From an uncultured Flavobacteriales bacterium (lineage in GTDB: Bacteria > Bacteroidota > Bacteroidia > Flavobacteriales_D > Parvicellaceae): DNA of 64,000 nt. A program made the translations under genes and the position numbers. Below, piece by piece: positions 7,859-17,114 of the stretch; within the stretch, counting starts at the first letter, position 1, and every line of letters begins with the position of its first letter. The DNA is taken from positions 124,001-188,000 of the forward strand of contig CAJWDP010000001.1 of the NCBI GenBank assembly GCA_913030835.1, given 5' to 3'. The notes beneath the pieces were generated by a model, which was given only the letters and a program-made list of their open reading frames with translations, made no database searches and was not told the origin of the DNA.

Positions 7859-8995
7859 CTAGTTTTCGCTAAATGTTGTAATTGTCATCGTTTGGTTGTG
7901 AAGCTCACAATTCATTGATTTGACAATTGGTGATACTTCACCGTATGAATAAAACCCCGTAATGGCTGGACCATTTCCCAGCACTTCTCTAACTTCCTCA
8001 ACCTCTTCTTCAATTCGCTGGCCCAAGACCAATTTTCTCCCAACACAGCTGACAAGAATGGCCAATTCTGCATTGCTACCATCCAATAGTTCTGACGAAC
8101 TTTCAGCAGCATCAACAGAAGCATCAATCAGTTTGTCAAAATTTGCTTTCATCAACTGCGCTGTTGCTCCTTCCGCAATATCTCCAGCAAAAGTCATGCT
8201 TTGTGCTTCTTCATCGATTGCCAGCAATGTTCGAACCACCGAGGCTCCTCCCTCTTCTTCTCGTATACTCAATGGGAAGAGTAAGCCTGTTCCAGGCAGT
8301 CCATCTGCTTTATCTCCCAAATACATTTTATACAGTTCCAAAGCGGATTGACCGTCTATTTCATATAGTACGTTATTTTTTGACTTGGTAACTTTTCTTT
8401 CCGGGCCGAAAGGGTCCCAGCCCCCTTGTGAACCATGTCCAATTTTCAGATCATTTCCGTAGAACCCAATCGCAGCAATACTGCCTTCCTCAGGAACACC
8501 ATTCAGGCCTACCAATGTCTGCTCGAAGCGAGCGGCGTCGCCCGCTAATCCACCGGTAACAGAAACCGTAGATGGAAGAGCGCTTTCAAAGCCTTTAACT
8601 AGTTCACTTCCGTTGACCTTAAGCCCATCGCTGAGAACAAAAATGTGCCTTAGTCCTTCCTTTAACAATCTTTTGGCGAGCACCTCTCCTCCTGAAAAGC
8701 TATCATCAATTTCGCTCTGAGTAAGCTTCGCCACTTCAATTGTCGTTTTTTCAAACTGTATTGCTGTCAAAACCAGGGTGTCATCGTGAACTTCTGTGTC
8801 TAGTATTTCTCCGGAAGTGCTGCCAACTAGGATGTTGGCATTAGGATACTGCTCTTTTATTTCTTCAAACCTTCTTCCATCACTTAACTGATGGCGCCCC
8901 CCGAAAACTAAAACAAGATTTGCTTCGACGTCTTTACTACTACTTAACGTTTCTTTCCATTCGGAATTACTCCAATGTTTTTGTTCTATTATCAT
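7859..8995 (-). CDS. FIST N/C domain sensor protein
   Basis: Predicted small-ligand sensor. The FIST_N domain spans roughly 25-220 (VGSTSGEI, VTGGLAGDAARF) and FIST_C roughly 225-365 (NVLYEIDGQSALELYKMYLG, and the C-terminal GFYSYGEVSP signature). There is no signal peptide or membrane segment, so it is cytoplasmic. FIST proteins are usually encoded beside chemoreceptors, kinases or phosphatases, and here the PP2C gene follows at 3 bp. Clear ATG start. A ligand cannot be assigned from sequence; amino acids have been proposed for the family. Confidence 0.92.
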   Translation of the reverse strand: MIIEQKHWSNSEWKETLSSSKDVEANLVLVFGGRHQLSDGRRFEEIKEQYPNANILVGSTSGEILDTEVHDDTLVLTAIQFEKTTIEVAKLTQSEIDDSFSGGEVLAKRLLKEGLRHIFVLSDGLKVNGSELVKGFESALPSTVSVTGGLAGDAARFEQTLVGLNGVPEEGSIAAIGFYGNDLKIGHGSQGGWDPFGPERKVTKSKNNVLYEIDGQSALELYKMYLGDKADGLPGTGLLFPLSIREEEGGASVVRTLLAIDEEAQSMTFAGDIAEGATAQLMKANFDKLIDASVDAAESSSELLDGSNAELAILVSCVGRKLVLGQRIEEEVEEVREVLGNGPAITGFYSYGEVSPIVKSMNCELHNQTMTITTFSEN

Positions 8996-9149
8996 GGCAA
9001 ACTAATTTTTAAACGGAATAGCGTGGATTATGTATGACAACGAAGTTATGAATTAATGCCCTTGTAAACAACTCGCGGAATCAGCTCAATTAGGCTCGTT
9101 CTGCGGCGTCTTAGAGTCAAAATTAATCTCCTCTGCCCAGGTTGGCTCT

Positions 9150-10202
9150 CTATTTAAAGCTCCAATTGTATTGATCTAGATTCAAGCAGCATGCCTTAAG
9201 CAGGTCGATGGATGCGCGAATATCATTTTTGTCCGCCATTTCCACCGTTTGGTGAAGATGTCTGGTTGGTATTGAAACCGCTCCTGCTATTGAGCCTCCG
9301 TCTGTCATTTGCTGAATCCCCGCAGTATCTGTGCCTCCTGCCGTTAGGATTTCCGGCTGCCATTTGATTTTATTCTTTTGAGCTGTTTCTTTCATGTAGT
9401 TGACCATTCTGTAGTCACAAATCGTTCTTGAGTCCATTATTTTAATGGCCGTTCCTTCTCCTAAGGAAGTTATTTTCTCGTGCTTAGAGGCGCCGGGGCA
9501 ATCAAAAGCAATTGTAGTATCCAGCCCAAAACCGAAGTCTGGCTGAATCTTTTGAGCAGAAGTATTTGCGCCTCTCAATCCCACCTCTTCCTGTACTGTG
9601 AACACTCCATAAATATCGTAAGGCACCTTCTCATCTTTGAGCTCTTTCAGCATTTCAATAAGAATAAAAACGGCCAACCGATTATCGAGTGACTTCGAAT
9701 TCACACAGTTGCCCATCTCAATCAGGTCTCTTTGCCTTGTAACAGGATCTCCTATTGAAACTATCTTTTCGACCTCTTCTTTTTTCATTCCCAGATCAAT
9801 AAAGTAGTCCGAATTCTTGGGCAGTTTGTTTCTTTCCTCCGCGGTCATTACATGAATTGGCTTGGAGCTCATCACTCCTATCACGTCTTTTTTCCCATGC
9901 ACAACAACACGCTGTGCTGTGTGCGTCTTGGGATCAAATCCTCCTAGGGTGTGAAACCTGAGAAAGCCATCTTCATCGATGTGAGTAATGATGAACCCTA
10001 TTTCATCCATATGAGCACCGATCATTACACGCTTATCGCTTTTTCCTTTTTTGATAGCATAAACATTTCCCATGTTATCTACCTCAATCGAATCGACATA
10101 TGGCTTGACCTCTTCGATCACCAGCTCTCTTACTTTTTGCTCAAAACCGGGAGCGCCGGGTGTCTGACAGATTTTACTTAACAATTCTACATTTATTGCC
10201 AT
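9150..10202 (-). CDS. M42-family zinc aminopeptidase (glutamyl aminopeptidase/endoglucanase-like)
   Basis: Cytoplasmic binuclear zinc exopeptidase. Metal and catalytic motifs are visible: GAHMDEIGF (first His/Asp), SLDNRLAV (bridging Asp), VQEEVGLRG (Glu-Glu), GLDTT, and the C-terminal TRHLHQTVEM histidine. At 350 residues it matches the family. The 39-bp gap to pyk upstream suggests it is the third gene of the IPExxxVDY-pyk operon. Older names for this family include 'cellulase M', but peptide substrates are the supported role. Confidence 0.93.
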   Translation of the reverse strand: MAINVELLSKICQTPGAPGFEQKVRELVIEEVKPYVDSIEVDNMGNVYAIKKGKSDKRVMIGAHMDEIGFIITHIDEDGFLRFHTLGGFDPKTHTAQRVVVHGKKDVIGVMSSKPIHVMTAEERNKLPKNSDYFIDLGMKKEEVEKIVSIGDPVTRQRDLIEMGNCVNSKSLDNRLAVFILIEMLKELKDEKVPYDIYGVFTVQEEVGLRGANTSAQKIQPDFGFGLDTTIAFDCPGASKHEKITSLGEGTAIKIMDSRTICDYRMVNYMKETAQKNKIKWQPEILTAGGTDTAGIQQMTDGGSIAGAVSIPTRHLHQTVEMADKNDIRASIDLLKACCLNLDQYNWSFK

Positions 10203-10241
10203 GCACGTATTTTTTCAGATGTTGGATTTAATTCTGCGGGG

Positions 10242-11660
10242 TTAAATATAGCTTAACTTTAACATGTTTGTTGCTCCCTTGTCTTCAATTGGCATGCTGG
10301 CTGTGTTGATAATAATATCCCCTTCATCAACAAAACCATCTTTTTTAAGAAGGTACTTTATGTCGGCAATTGTATGATCTGTGCTGACCATTTTGTCGTA
10401 ATAAAAGCACTCAACTCCCCAAACCAAATTCATCATAGACAAGAGAATCTTGTTTCCAGAAAAAACAAAAATGGGTGCCTTGGGTCTTTGGCTGGAGATT
10501 TTAAAAGCAGTATAACCCGAATGGGTCATGGTAACAATAGCCTTTGCCTCCACTCGGTTGGCCAACCTGCAGGCATTGAAGCAAATAGAATCCGTTATAA
10601 AGCGTTCCTGGCTTTTTTCAGGTATTCTTTCGTGGTGGTAAAGTGCCTCGTATCCTTGTTCAATTTCTTCCAGGATTTTGACTATACAATCGATTACCTT
10701 GATCGGGTGTTTCCCAACAGAAGTCTCGGCAGACAGCATTACCGCATCCGCTCCATCCATAACGGCATTTCCTACATCACTAACCTCGGCTCTTGTAGGG
10801 ATCGGGTTTTCAATCATTGTTTCCATCATCTGCGTAGCGATAATCACAGGCTTGGAGTGGTCCAGACACTTTTTAACGATCTGCTTTTGGATGATCGGGA
10901 CCTGCTCCATAGGGATTTCTACTCCCAAGTCTCCTCTCGCCACCATGATGGCGTCAGCCGCTACAATTATATCGTCGATGGATTCCAACGCTTGTGGTTT
11001 CTCAATTTTTGCAACTACCCTCGTTGACGAATGTTCGTTCTTTATTACGTGCTTCAATTCAATAATATCTCTTGCACTTCTAACGAAAGAAAGGCCAACC
11101 CAGTCTACACCTAATGACAGCGCATAGTGTAGATCGACAGTGTCCTTTTCGGTAAGCGCCGGAAGAGATACTATGGTGTTCGGAAGGTTGACCCCCTTGT
11201 TTGAAGTCAGTGCACCGCCGACCAAAACCTTTGTTTTGACTTCTGAAACGTTGTCTGTTTTTACAACTTCAAGCTTTAATTTTCCATCATCAAGCAGAAT
11301 TTGTTCCCCTGGTTTCACGTCTTTTGGAAGCTGCTCGTAATTCATGTATGCCTGACTTGCGGTACCCACCATTTCTCGGCTGGTAAGCGTAAACGTGGAA
11401 CCCTCTGTCAAAACAACTCCATCTTCCATTTTGCCAACCCTCAATTTTGGACCCTGCAAATCCGCCAGAATTGCCGTGTGTGTGCTCAGCTCCTCATCCA
11501 GCTTTCTTACTCTTGTAACAACCTCCTTGTGATCTTCATGAATACCATGAGAAAAATTAAGTCGGAATACATTCACTCCTCGCATAATAAGCTGCCTCAG
11601 CTGTTCCGTTGAATTTGAAGCAGGGCCTATAGTGGCAACTATTTTTGTCTTTCTGTTCAT
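10242..11660 (-). CDS. pyk: pyruvate kinase
   Basis: Final glycolytic step, phosphoenolpyruvate + ADP to pyruvate + ATP. It starts MNRKTKIVATIGPASNS. Substrate and metal motifs include VFRLNFSHG, VAKIEKPQALE (catalytic Lys), VARGDLGVEIP (metal-binding Glu/Asp in this region) and ATQMMETMIENPIPTRAEVSD. The C-terminal regulatory domain (about 350-472) is present. At 472 residues it is typical. It lies 3 bp downstream of the IPExxxVDY gene, a pairing common in Bacteroidota. Confidence 0.98.
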   Translation of the reverse strand: MNRKTKIVATIGPASNSTEQLRQLIMRGVNVFRLNFSHGIHEDHKEVVTRVRKLDEELSTHTAILADLQGPKLRVGKMEDGVVLTEGSTFTLTSREMVGTASQAYMNYEQLPKDVKPGEQILLDDGKLKLEVVKTDNVSEVKTKVLVGGALTSNKGVNLPNTIVSLPALTEKDTVDLHYALSLGVDWVGLSFVRSARDIIELKHVIKNEHSSTRVVAKIEKPQALESIDDIIVAADAIMVARGDLGVEIPMEQVPIIQKQIVKKCLDHSKPVIIATQMMETMIENPIPTRAEVSDVGNAVMDGADAVMLSAETSVGKHPIKVIDCIVKILEEIEQGYEALYHHERIPEKSQERFITDSICFNACRLANRVEAKAIVTMTHSGYTAFKISSQRPKAPIFVFSGNKILLSMMNLVWGVECFYYDKMVSTDHTIADIKYLLKKDGFVDEGDIIINTASMPIEDKGATNMLKLSYI

Positions 11661-11663
11661 TGA

Positions 11664-12080
11664 TTAAAAAATAAGGTTCTTTTTGGATTTTAATGTATTC
11701 ACATTGATAGGGAATGCGGTAAGAACTTGTTCTATTTCCTTTAGTTCCTTCGATAATTTGTTTGCATCAACCGGAATGGCTCCTTTTACCATAAGCATAA
11801 AATCTGAATTTCGTTCCTCAGGAATCAAAAAGCCCTGCCCATTTCTGTTGCAAATAAGAATGTATTCATTCTTGTCGACCTCATCATAATACGAAAATAG
11901 GGAGTGTTTGCTCGGCTCTTCATTTCCCGGGCCAACCATTTCCAAGTCGTCCTTTTGCTTTTCGAGTTCAAAGCCAAGTCGCCGGTTGATGGACCAACAC
12001 ACGCGATAATCTTTTGCGTGGCAGCTGATTCCTATTAAAGTAAAACCAAAATCATATTCTTCCTGGAGCGTGTATTTCAT
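11664..12080 (-). CDS. IPExxxVDY family protein
   Basis: Small Bacteroidota-specific protein of 138 residues and unknown function. The name-giving motif is present in slightly altered form as FLIPEERNSDFMLMV at about 85-99. No signal peptide or membrane segment. It is immediately upstream of pyk, which is its usual place, although the rnc gene that commonly precedes it is separated here by the large secreted protein at 12286-16263. Confidence 0.88.
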   Translation of the reverse strand: MKYTLQEEYDFGFTLIGISCHAKDYRVCWSINRRLGFELEKQKDDLEMVGPGNEEPSKHSLFSYYDEVDKNEYILICNRNGQGFLIPEERNSDFMLMVKGAIPVDANKLSKELKEIEQVLTAFPINVNTLKSKKNLIF

Positions 12081-12216
12081 TCGTTCAATTTCCTATTCCA
12101 AGCAAAGTTTAGGTAAAGATATCTTTTGAGTTATATAATGCCCTAATCAGAGGTCAAGATAATGAAACATTGACAGCAATGAGATGCAATTGTTCTGATG
12201 TAACACTGAAAATAAG

Positions 12217-12244
12217 AAAGGCGCCCTCTAGAAGGGCGCCTTTT
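12217..12244 (-). terminator. intrinsic terminator of the phytase-like gene
   Basis: A GC-rich perfect 11-bp stem (arms AAAGGCGCCCT at 12217-12227 and AGGGCGCCTTT at 12233-12243, loop of 5) lies 42 bp past the stop codon of the minus-strand gene. Read on the minus strand it is followed by TTATTTTC. It could also act on the plus strand, but no plus-strand gene ends here. Confidence 0.88.
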
Positions 12245-12285
12245 GGATTAAAGAATGAACTAACATAGATGAAATTAGTTCTTCG

Positions 12286-15200
12286 CTACTGAACAATTAC
12301 TTTCACTGTTCTTTGGGATTCTTTGGTGGATAACTTTAAATAGTATAATCCTCCATTTAGGTCCTTTAAATCAAAGTTCACAGAGCTTGTTCCTGCTGAA
12401 ATAATGCTCGTTTGAACTACTTTACCAATTGGATCAAAAAGTTCTACATTGGTTTTAACAGGGACATAACCTACGACATTTAAGTTAGACCTTGTTGGGT
12501 TTGGAAACACCTTCAGATCTTTAAGATCAAATGTTGCTAAATTCGTACAAGCATCCACGACAATTTCAATGTCATCAGAATTAACACAGTCATTTGCGTC
12601 GGTAGTAGTAACTGAAACAATGTGCGACCCTATTCCCAGGTTAGTTCCGGATATCGATTCAGTTTGACCACTACCACCTGTAGACCAACTATAGGTTAAG
12701 AATCCAGGCCCTGCATCTAAAACAATATTGTTAGATTCACATATTGTGCTGTCCTCGCCCAGGTCAATCGGTTGAATAGTAAAGTTCGAGATAACAACAG
12801 TATCCGTAGCAACACACCCAATAGCTGTTTGCGCCTCTACAAAAATATTTCCTGAAATATTAGTCGTAATTTGTTGTGTTGTATCTGAAGTGCTCCAGTT
12901 GAATAGAACAAATCCAGACCCTGCATCAAGGTTGACGTTTTCATTCGGACAAACTGTAGTGTCTGGCCCTAAACCAACTTCACAATATGGGGTTTCATAG
13001 TTCAAGCCAAAAGGTAGGCCATAGACGTAGATTTTAGTTTGTTTCCCTGTAAACATAATGTCTGCGTCTTCATTTGGAGCATCAATACCATAATCATTGT
13101 CGTTGACTATTGCTATTGTGTTGTTGTCAATAATGGTAATTCCTTCTGGTTTATCATGACTAAAATCCCATCCATTTTCCAGCAAATCCAACACATGTTC
13201 TTTAGCAACCGTATTAATTCCAACTGCCGCAAGTGAAATAGAGTCTCCAAGTTCTTCAAGACTTTGCCCTCCAAAATCTTCTACGACAATAGGTGTTGCA
13301 TTAGCTAAATTTATCTTAAACACATCCTTGTAATTCCACCCTCTTCTCTCTGCATGTTCTAACACCAAAAATTCATCATTATTCAGCGCGACCAAGTCGC
13401 CAATTTTCCAGTCCTTATTCCGAATTTCGCCAATTGGATCCTGATGCTCGTAAGCATACATTTGCTGAATTCCAGTATTCGGATCAATTTCCAAAATACG
13501 GTGTATTCGAGAGCTATCACTAGCTGAACTGGATGGATTGTAAATCGGACTTTGAAGGATCGCATATATTTTTCCATTCGGCGTATACGTTACACCTTCA
13601 AATCCACGATTAGGCCTTCTTTTTCCTATCATACTGTCTATTGCCACGTCTTCCGGTTGAGCCGGAAAAGGAGAATATCGTTCAATGGCTCTGAAATTTT
13701 CGTCCAATCGCCAAACGCTAGCTCCATACTCATCACAAATCCAATAATTGCCGTTATTATCTTCCACTATTCCCTCGGAATCCACTCCCCAAACGTCAGG
13801 TGCTACAATCGTACCCAAAGTGTCGGACCAAGCCTGCTCCCCGGTCGAACCAAAACCTAATGGTAAAGGAATACCAGAAGCTGAAGTTCCATCAGGCCGT
13901 TTTAATTCCGTGGTGTTGTTAACTACAATTTCACCTGCAACCAACGAAACATCCATAATCTTCGGAGCGTAGGAAGGGAAAGGGAAAAATTTCGTTTTCT
14001 GACCCATCGCCAGAGGGTGTGCATCTGCGGTTACATTGGGCCCTCGATCGGTAATTAAAAGGTATTCATTACTTGAACCGTGTTTGAAGTGCATACCTGA
14101 AATACCTCCTTCATATATGGTGTCTCCATATGTTCCAATAATAACCGGATTTGTCAAGTTATAATCCTCCAATGTTACATCTCCATTTATGGTGTTATTT
14201 ATGTCGATCTGATAAATTGTAATTGTGCCGCTTACTTCATTAGATACCACTAAGAGGTCTCTTTTAATCGGATTATTCGTTTTCGGAATAAAAATTAATC
14301 CTTCAGGTGCAAGGTCGAAAGCAGCAGAATCCGTTTCAAGTTGAGTAAAGTCTCGGTTGTTTAAATACTGAATAAAACTGACGGCATTCGGATCTGAGAT
14401 GTCATATACCATTATTCCCCCGACTCTTTCCAAGCCAATAAATGCATATTTCCTGTTATTGATCTCTGCAATTACTAGTCCCTCCGGCTCAGGGCCTTTG
14501 TCGTCACTTCGATTCTTAAAGCTGTTGTTGTCATCATTGGTAGAATTGAAATATGCTGGAATTTCCTGATACGTAATTTGTTCAAAATCATCTCCGCTAT
14601 CATATACTAGGTTTCCATTATTATCCCAAATGCTAAATGATCGTGCGCCATATGAGTAAATTTCTTCAAACTCTCCATCATAATCGATGTCTCCCATCGA
14701 CAGAGTTGTTTTAAGTCTTCCTAGTTCATCCGATAGTTGAAGCGTAGCATAATTCGGGAAAAAAATTGAATCTAGTATGAGGTCCTTAACTCGATCCTCT
14801 TCACTATATCCGCCATAATCGCGGCTATCTCCTTCATTCGCAGTAACAAAATAGTTCATTCCACCTACTGAATAACAATTTAAGGCGTCAGGCAAGTATA
14901 ATCCTTTCACAGGCCAAGTGGTAATATTCACAGTTGCAGCTGTATTACTCACGTCCATACCGTTACCTAATACACTATGGTCTTTGAAGCCAAATCCTTT
15001 GATTTGTTCAACTTTTCCCGTTACTAAATTCACTTTTGCATATGAGTTGTTCTCTTGGAGAACAACAATAGCGTGAGTAGAGGCATCGTTAACACAAATG
15101 TATTCCGGCTCTATATCTTGAGAAACCGTTGCTAAATCATTATTTCCGAAAATTCTAGTAGACTCATCTAAAAAAGACAGCTTAATGTCATCAAACCCTG

Positions 15201-16263
15201 CGTAATCTGATGCTCCATTTTGTTTGGCCATAAGTCTTATTCTGACGTAATTCGCTGATGCAGGTATGGTAATTGAAATGGTGGACCATGTGGTGTCTTT
15301 GTTCAAATCCACATAGTTTAGCATTTCCCACACACTCCCATTATCAAATGCGACTACATACCCTATTGAGTCTGTAGATTCAAATCCAACAGAATAATAC
15401 TTAAACGACAACGTTGCTTCAGGTTTTAGGGACAGGTCGACGGCGTCAAAGTCTAACGTGTGCCAAAAATTTCCACCACCATTTGTATTATCTAAATCTT
15501 GCATCCCCCAAAATACTGAACCATTTGTCGGGTTATTGATGTTTCCGGAAAACGAAGAGACAGTGCTCCAAACATCTTCACTTCCTGACACAAGAGAATC
15601 TCCATGTGTATTATAAACTGCCGGGCTCGCTGTGTAATTCCAATTGTCAATCAATCCTAATTCAAAGCTCTGTCTGTAACTTTCAAAATCCGAAAATTCT
15701 GTAGTTATGACATTTGAAGCCGAAAGCCCTGCGACTCCCGATGATATGTCTATAATTGAAACCGACCCTTTGGGGTCCACGGTATAATCATCTGAGGGCT
15801 CCCCTTCATTCGCAACGACCAATTTACTATGGTCCGGAGATATCGTGATCATGTCTGGCAGTGGTCCTACAGTGACTTGGTTGATGTAGTTACCATCAGT
15901 GTCAAAAAATACGATTTCACCGTCCAATTGTTTGTTTGTGTTTTCAACTGCTACGGCTACAAAACCACTCCAAACTACAACGCTATTCACGCCGCCTCCG
16001 AAAGAAGAAATGTCGATATTCCCGAATAGTGTCATATTAAACGGATCCGACACATCAAGTATTCCTATTTCATTGGTGGAGGCATTTGTAAAGAAAAGTC
16101 TTTGTGTCGTTTCATCATATGCAGTAATCTCTGCCGCCCCATCATCAAAAACATTGGTATGATAAGATGAGAGTTTCTTTAATTGAATAGGTGTTTGCGG
16201 TGCTTGGGCCCAATTTAATAATGGACACACTAGTAAAATTGCGAGGTGTAAGTGTTTAATCAT
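12286..16263 (-). CDS. secreted choice-of-anchor I / esterase-like phytase protein with T9SS signal
   Basis: A 1325-residue secreted protein. Residues 1-19 are a signal peptide (ending NWAQA). A beta-propeller of the choice-of-anchor I type spans about 25-690, interrupted at about 195-365 by a jelly-roll-like module (from FSDFESYRQSFELGLIDNW). The 'esterase-like activity of phytase' domain covers about 700-1090 (IYEGGISGMHFKHGSS, GFEGVTYTPNGKIYAI). Then come two short Ig/PKD-like repeats (DTTVCPNENVNLDAGSG and DSTICESNNIVLDAGPG) and a T9SS sorting domain at 1245-1325 (KVFPNPTRSNLNVVG...). It probably releases phosphate from organic phosphate esters outside the cell. Substrate is unproven. It has its own promoter-like box and terminator. 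Confidence 0.9.
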   Translation of the reverse strand: MIKHLHLAILLVCPLLNWAQAPQTPIQLKKLSSYHTNVFDDGAAEITAYDETTQRLFFTNASTNEIGILDVSDPFNMTLFGNIDISSFGGGVNSVVVWSGFVAVAVENTNKQLDGEIVFFDTDGNYINQVTVGPLPDMITISPDHSKLVVANEGEPSDDYTVDPKGSVSIIDISSGVAGLSASNVITTEFSDFESYRQSFELGLIDNWNYTASPAVYNTHGDSLVSGSEDVWSTVSSFSGNINNPTNGSVFWGMQDLDNTNGGGNFWHTLDFDAVDLSLKPEATLSFKYYSVGFESTDSIGYVVAFDNGSVWEMLNYVDLNKDTTWSTISITIPASANYVRIRLMAKQNGASDYAGFDDIKLSFLDESTRIFGNNDLATVSQDIEPEYICVNDASTHAIVVLQENNSYAKVNLVTGKVEQIKGFGFKDHSVLGNGMDVSNTAATVNITTWPVKGLYLPDALNCYSVGGMNYFVTANEGDSRDYGGYSEEDRVKDLILDSIFFPNYATLQLSDELGRLKTTLSMGDIDYDGEFEEIYSYGARSFSIWDNNGNLVYDSGDDFEQITYQEIPAYFNSTNDDNNSFKNRSDDKGPEPEGLVIAEINNRKYAFIGLERVGGIMVYDISDPNAVSFIQYLNNRDFTQLETDSAAFDLAPEGLIFIPKTNNPIKRDLLVVSNEVSGTITIYQIDINNTINGDVTLEDYNLTNPVIIGTYGDTIYEGGISGMHFKHGSSNEYLLITDRGPNVTADAHPLAMGQKTKFFPFPSYAPKIMDVSLVAGEIVVNNTTELKRPDGTSASGIPLPLGFGSTGEQAWSDTLGTIVAPDVWGVDSEGIVEDNNGNYWICDEYGASVWRLDENFRAIERYSPFPAQPEDVAIDSMIGKRRPNRGFEGVTYTPNGKIYAILQSPIYNPSSSASDSSRIHRILEIDPNTGIQQMYAYEHQDPIGEIRNKDWKIGDLVALNNDEFLVLEHAERRGWNYKDVFKINLANATPIVVEDFGGQSLEELGDSISLAAVGINTVAKEHVLDLLENGWDFSHDKPEGITIIDNNTIAIVNDNDYGIDAPNEDADIMFTGKQTKIYVYGLPFGLNYETPYCEVGLGPDTTVCPNENVNLDAGSGFVLFNWSTSDTTQQITTNISGNIFVEAQTAIGCVATDTVVISNFTIQPIDLGEDSTICESNNIVLDAGPGFLTYSWSTGGSGQTESISGTNLGIGSHIVSVTTTDANDCVNSDDIEIVVDACTNLATFDLKDLKVFPNPTRSNLNVVGYVPVKTNVELFDPIGKVVQTSIISAGTSSVNFDLKDLNGGLYYLKLSTKESQRTVKVIVQ

Positions 16264-16284
16264 AATGCTCTTTTTTGTTCACAT

Positions 16285-16314
16285 CAAAACTAAACTGCTC
16301 TTATTATCTCAAAA
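16285..16314 (-). promoter_or_regulatory. candidate promoter for the phytase-like gene
   Basis: On the minus strand TAGTTTTG (16292-16285) matches the TANNTTTG -7 box. An upstream TTTTG run (16314-16310) lies 17 bp away as a -33-like element. The predicted leader is about 15 nt. Confidence 0.4.
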
Positions 16315-16432
16315 ACAACCTAATCTTACTACTGAATTATTCTACATGTATACTTTAGTTATTCTGGTTTTAGTGAATTCTTAACCAAGTATAAAGATGA
16401 ATTAACACTAAATTGCGTATTACACGCAAGTA

Positions 16433-17110
16433 CTACTTCAGGTTCTCAAAAGTGTGCTTAGCTGCTCGCTTTTCCGCCTCTTTCTTAGAATTTCCAACGG
16501 CTTCTGATCTCAACTCTCCGTTAATGAATAATTTAGCGAGGTATTTTTTTTGATCTCCATTTACCTCCTGTAGCTTATACTCAATTCTGGCATCGTTTTT
16601 CTGCGCCCAAATTAACAGCTGGCTTTTATAATCCGTATCCGTATTCTCCAATTGGTTTAAATCAATCGCGCTTTGCAAAACCTTTTTGTACAGGATTGCT
16701 TTTGTCTTTTCGTATCCAAAATCTCGATACATTGCTCCTACTAGGGCTTCAAGAACATTGCCCTCCAAGGATTTATACTGATTATTACCCTTGAAATAAC
16801 GAACATGCTGAAGTACGTTTAATTTTTTTCCTAATTCATTTAGGCTTTCCCGACTTACGATCCTAGACCTCATCTTCGTCAGGAACCCTTCATCTTCATT
16901 CGGGTAGGTTTCAAAAAGAAATTCCGCAACTATTGTATCAATAACTGAGTCGCCAAGGAACTCCAGTCTCTCATTGTTTTTTAGATTTTGGTCGAACGAT
17001 TTATGAGTAAGTGCTTCCTTGTAAAGCGCAACATTTATCGGAGTAACTCCAAAATTTAAGAACATGTACTTGGAAATGGGGTCCTTCGGCTTTTTACTAA
17101 ATAACCCCAA
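16433..17110 (-). CDS. rnc: ribonuclease III
   Basis: Double-strand-specific endoribonuclease that processes rRNA and mRNA. The nuclease signature NNERLEFLGDSVIDTIVAE is at about 41-59, the second catalytic acidic group is in LEALVGAMYRDFG, and the C-terminal double-stranded RNA-binding domain (about 155-225) ends in SKKEAEKRAAKHTFENL. At 225 residues it is normal. It starts 4 bp after fabF, so fabF and rnc are co-transcribed. Confidence 0.96.
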   Translation of the reverse strand: MGLFSKKPKDPISKYMFLNFGVTPINVALYKEALTHKSFDQNLKNNERLEFLGDSVIDTIVAEFLFETYPNEDEGFLTKMRSRIVSRESLNELGKKLNVLQHVRYFKGNNQYKSLEGNVLEALVGAMYRDFGYEKTKAILYKKVLQSAIDLNQLENTDTDYKSQLLIWAQKNDARIEYKLQEVNGDQKKYLAKLFINGELRSEAVGNSKKEAEKRAAKHTFENLK

Positions 17111-17114
17111 TAGA

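Noticed and set aside
10374-11127. Long plus-strand frames (217 and 149 codons) antisense to pyk
   Set aside because: They mirror the coding constraint of pyruvate kinase on the other strand and resemble no protein family.
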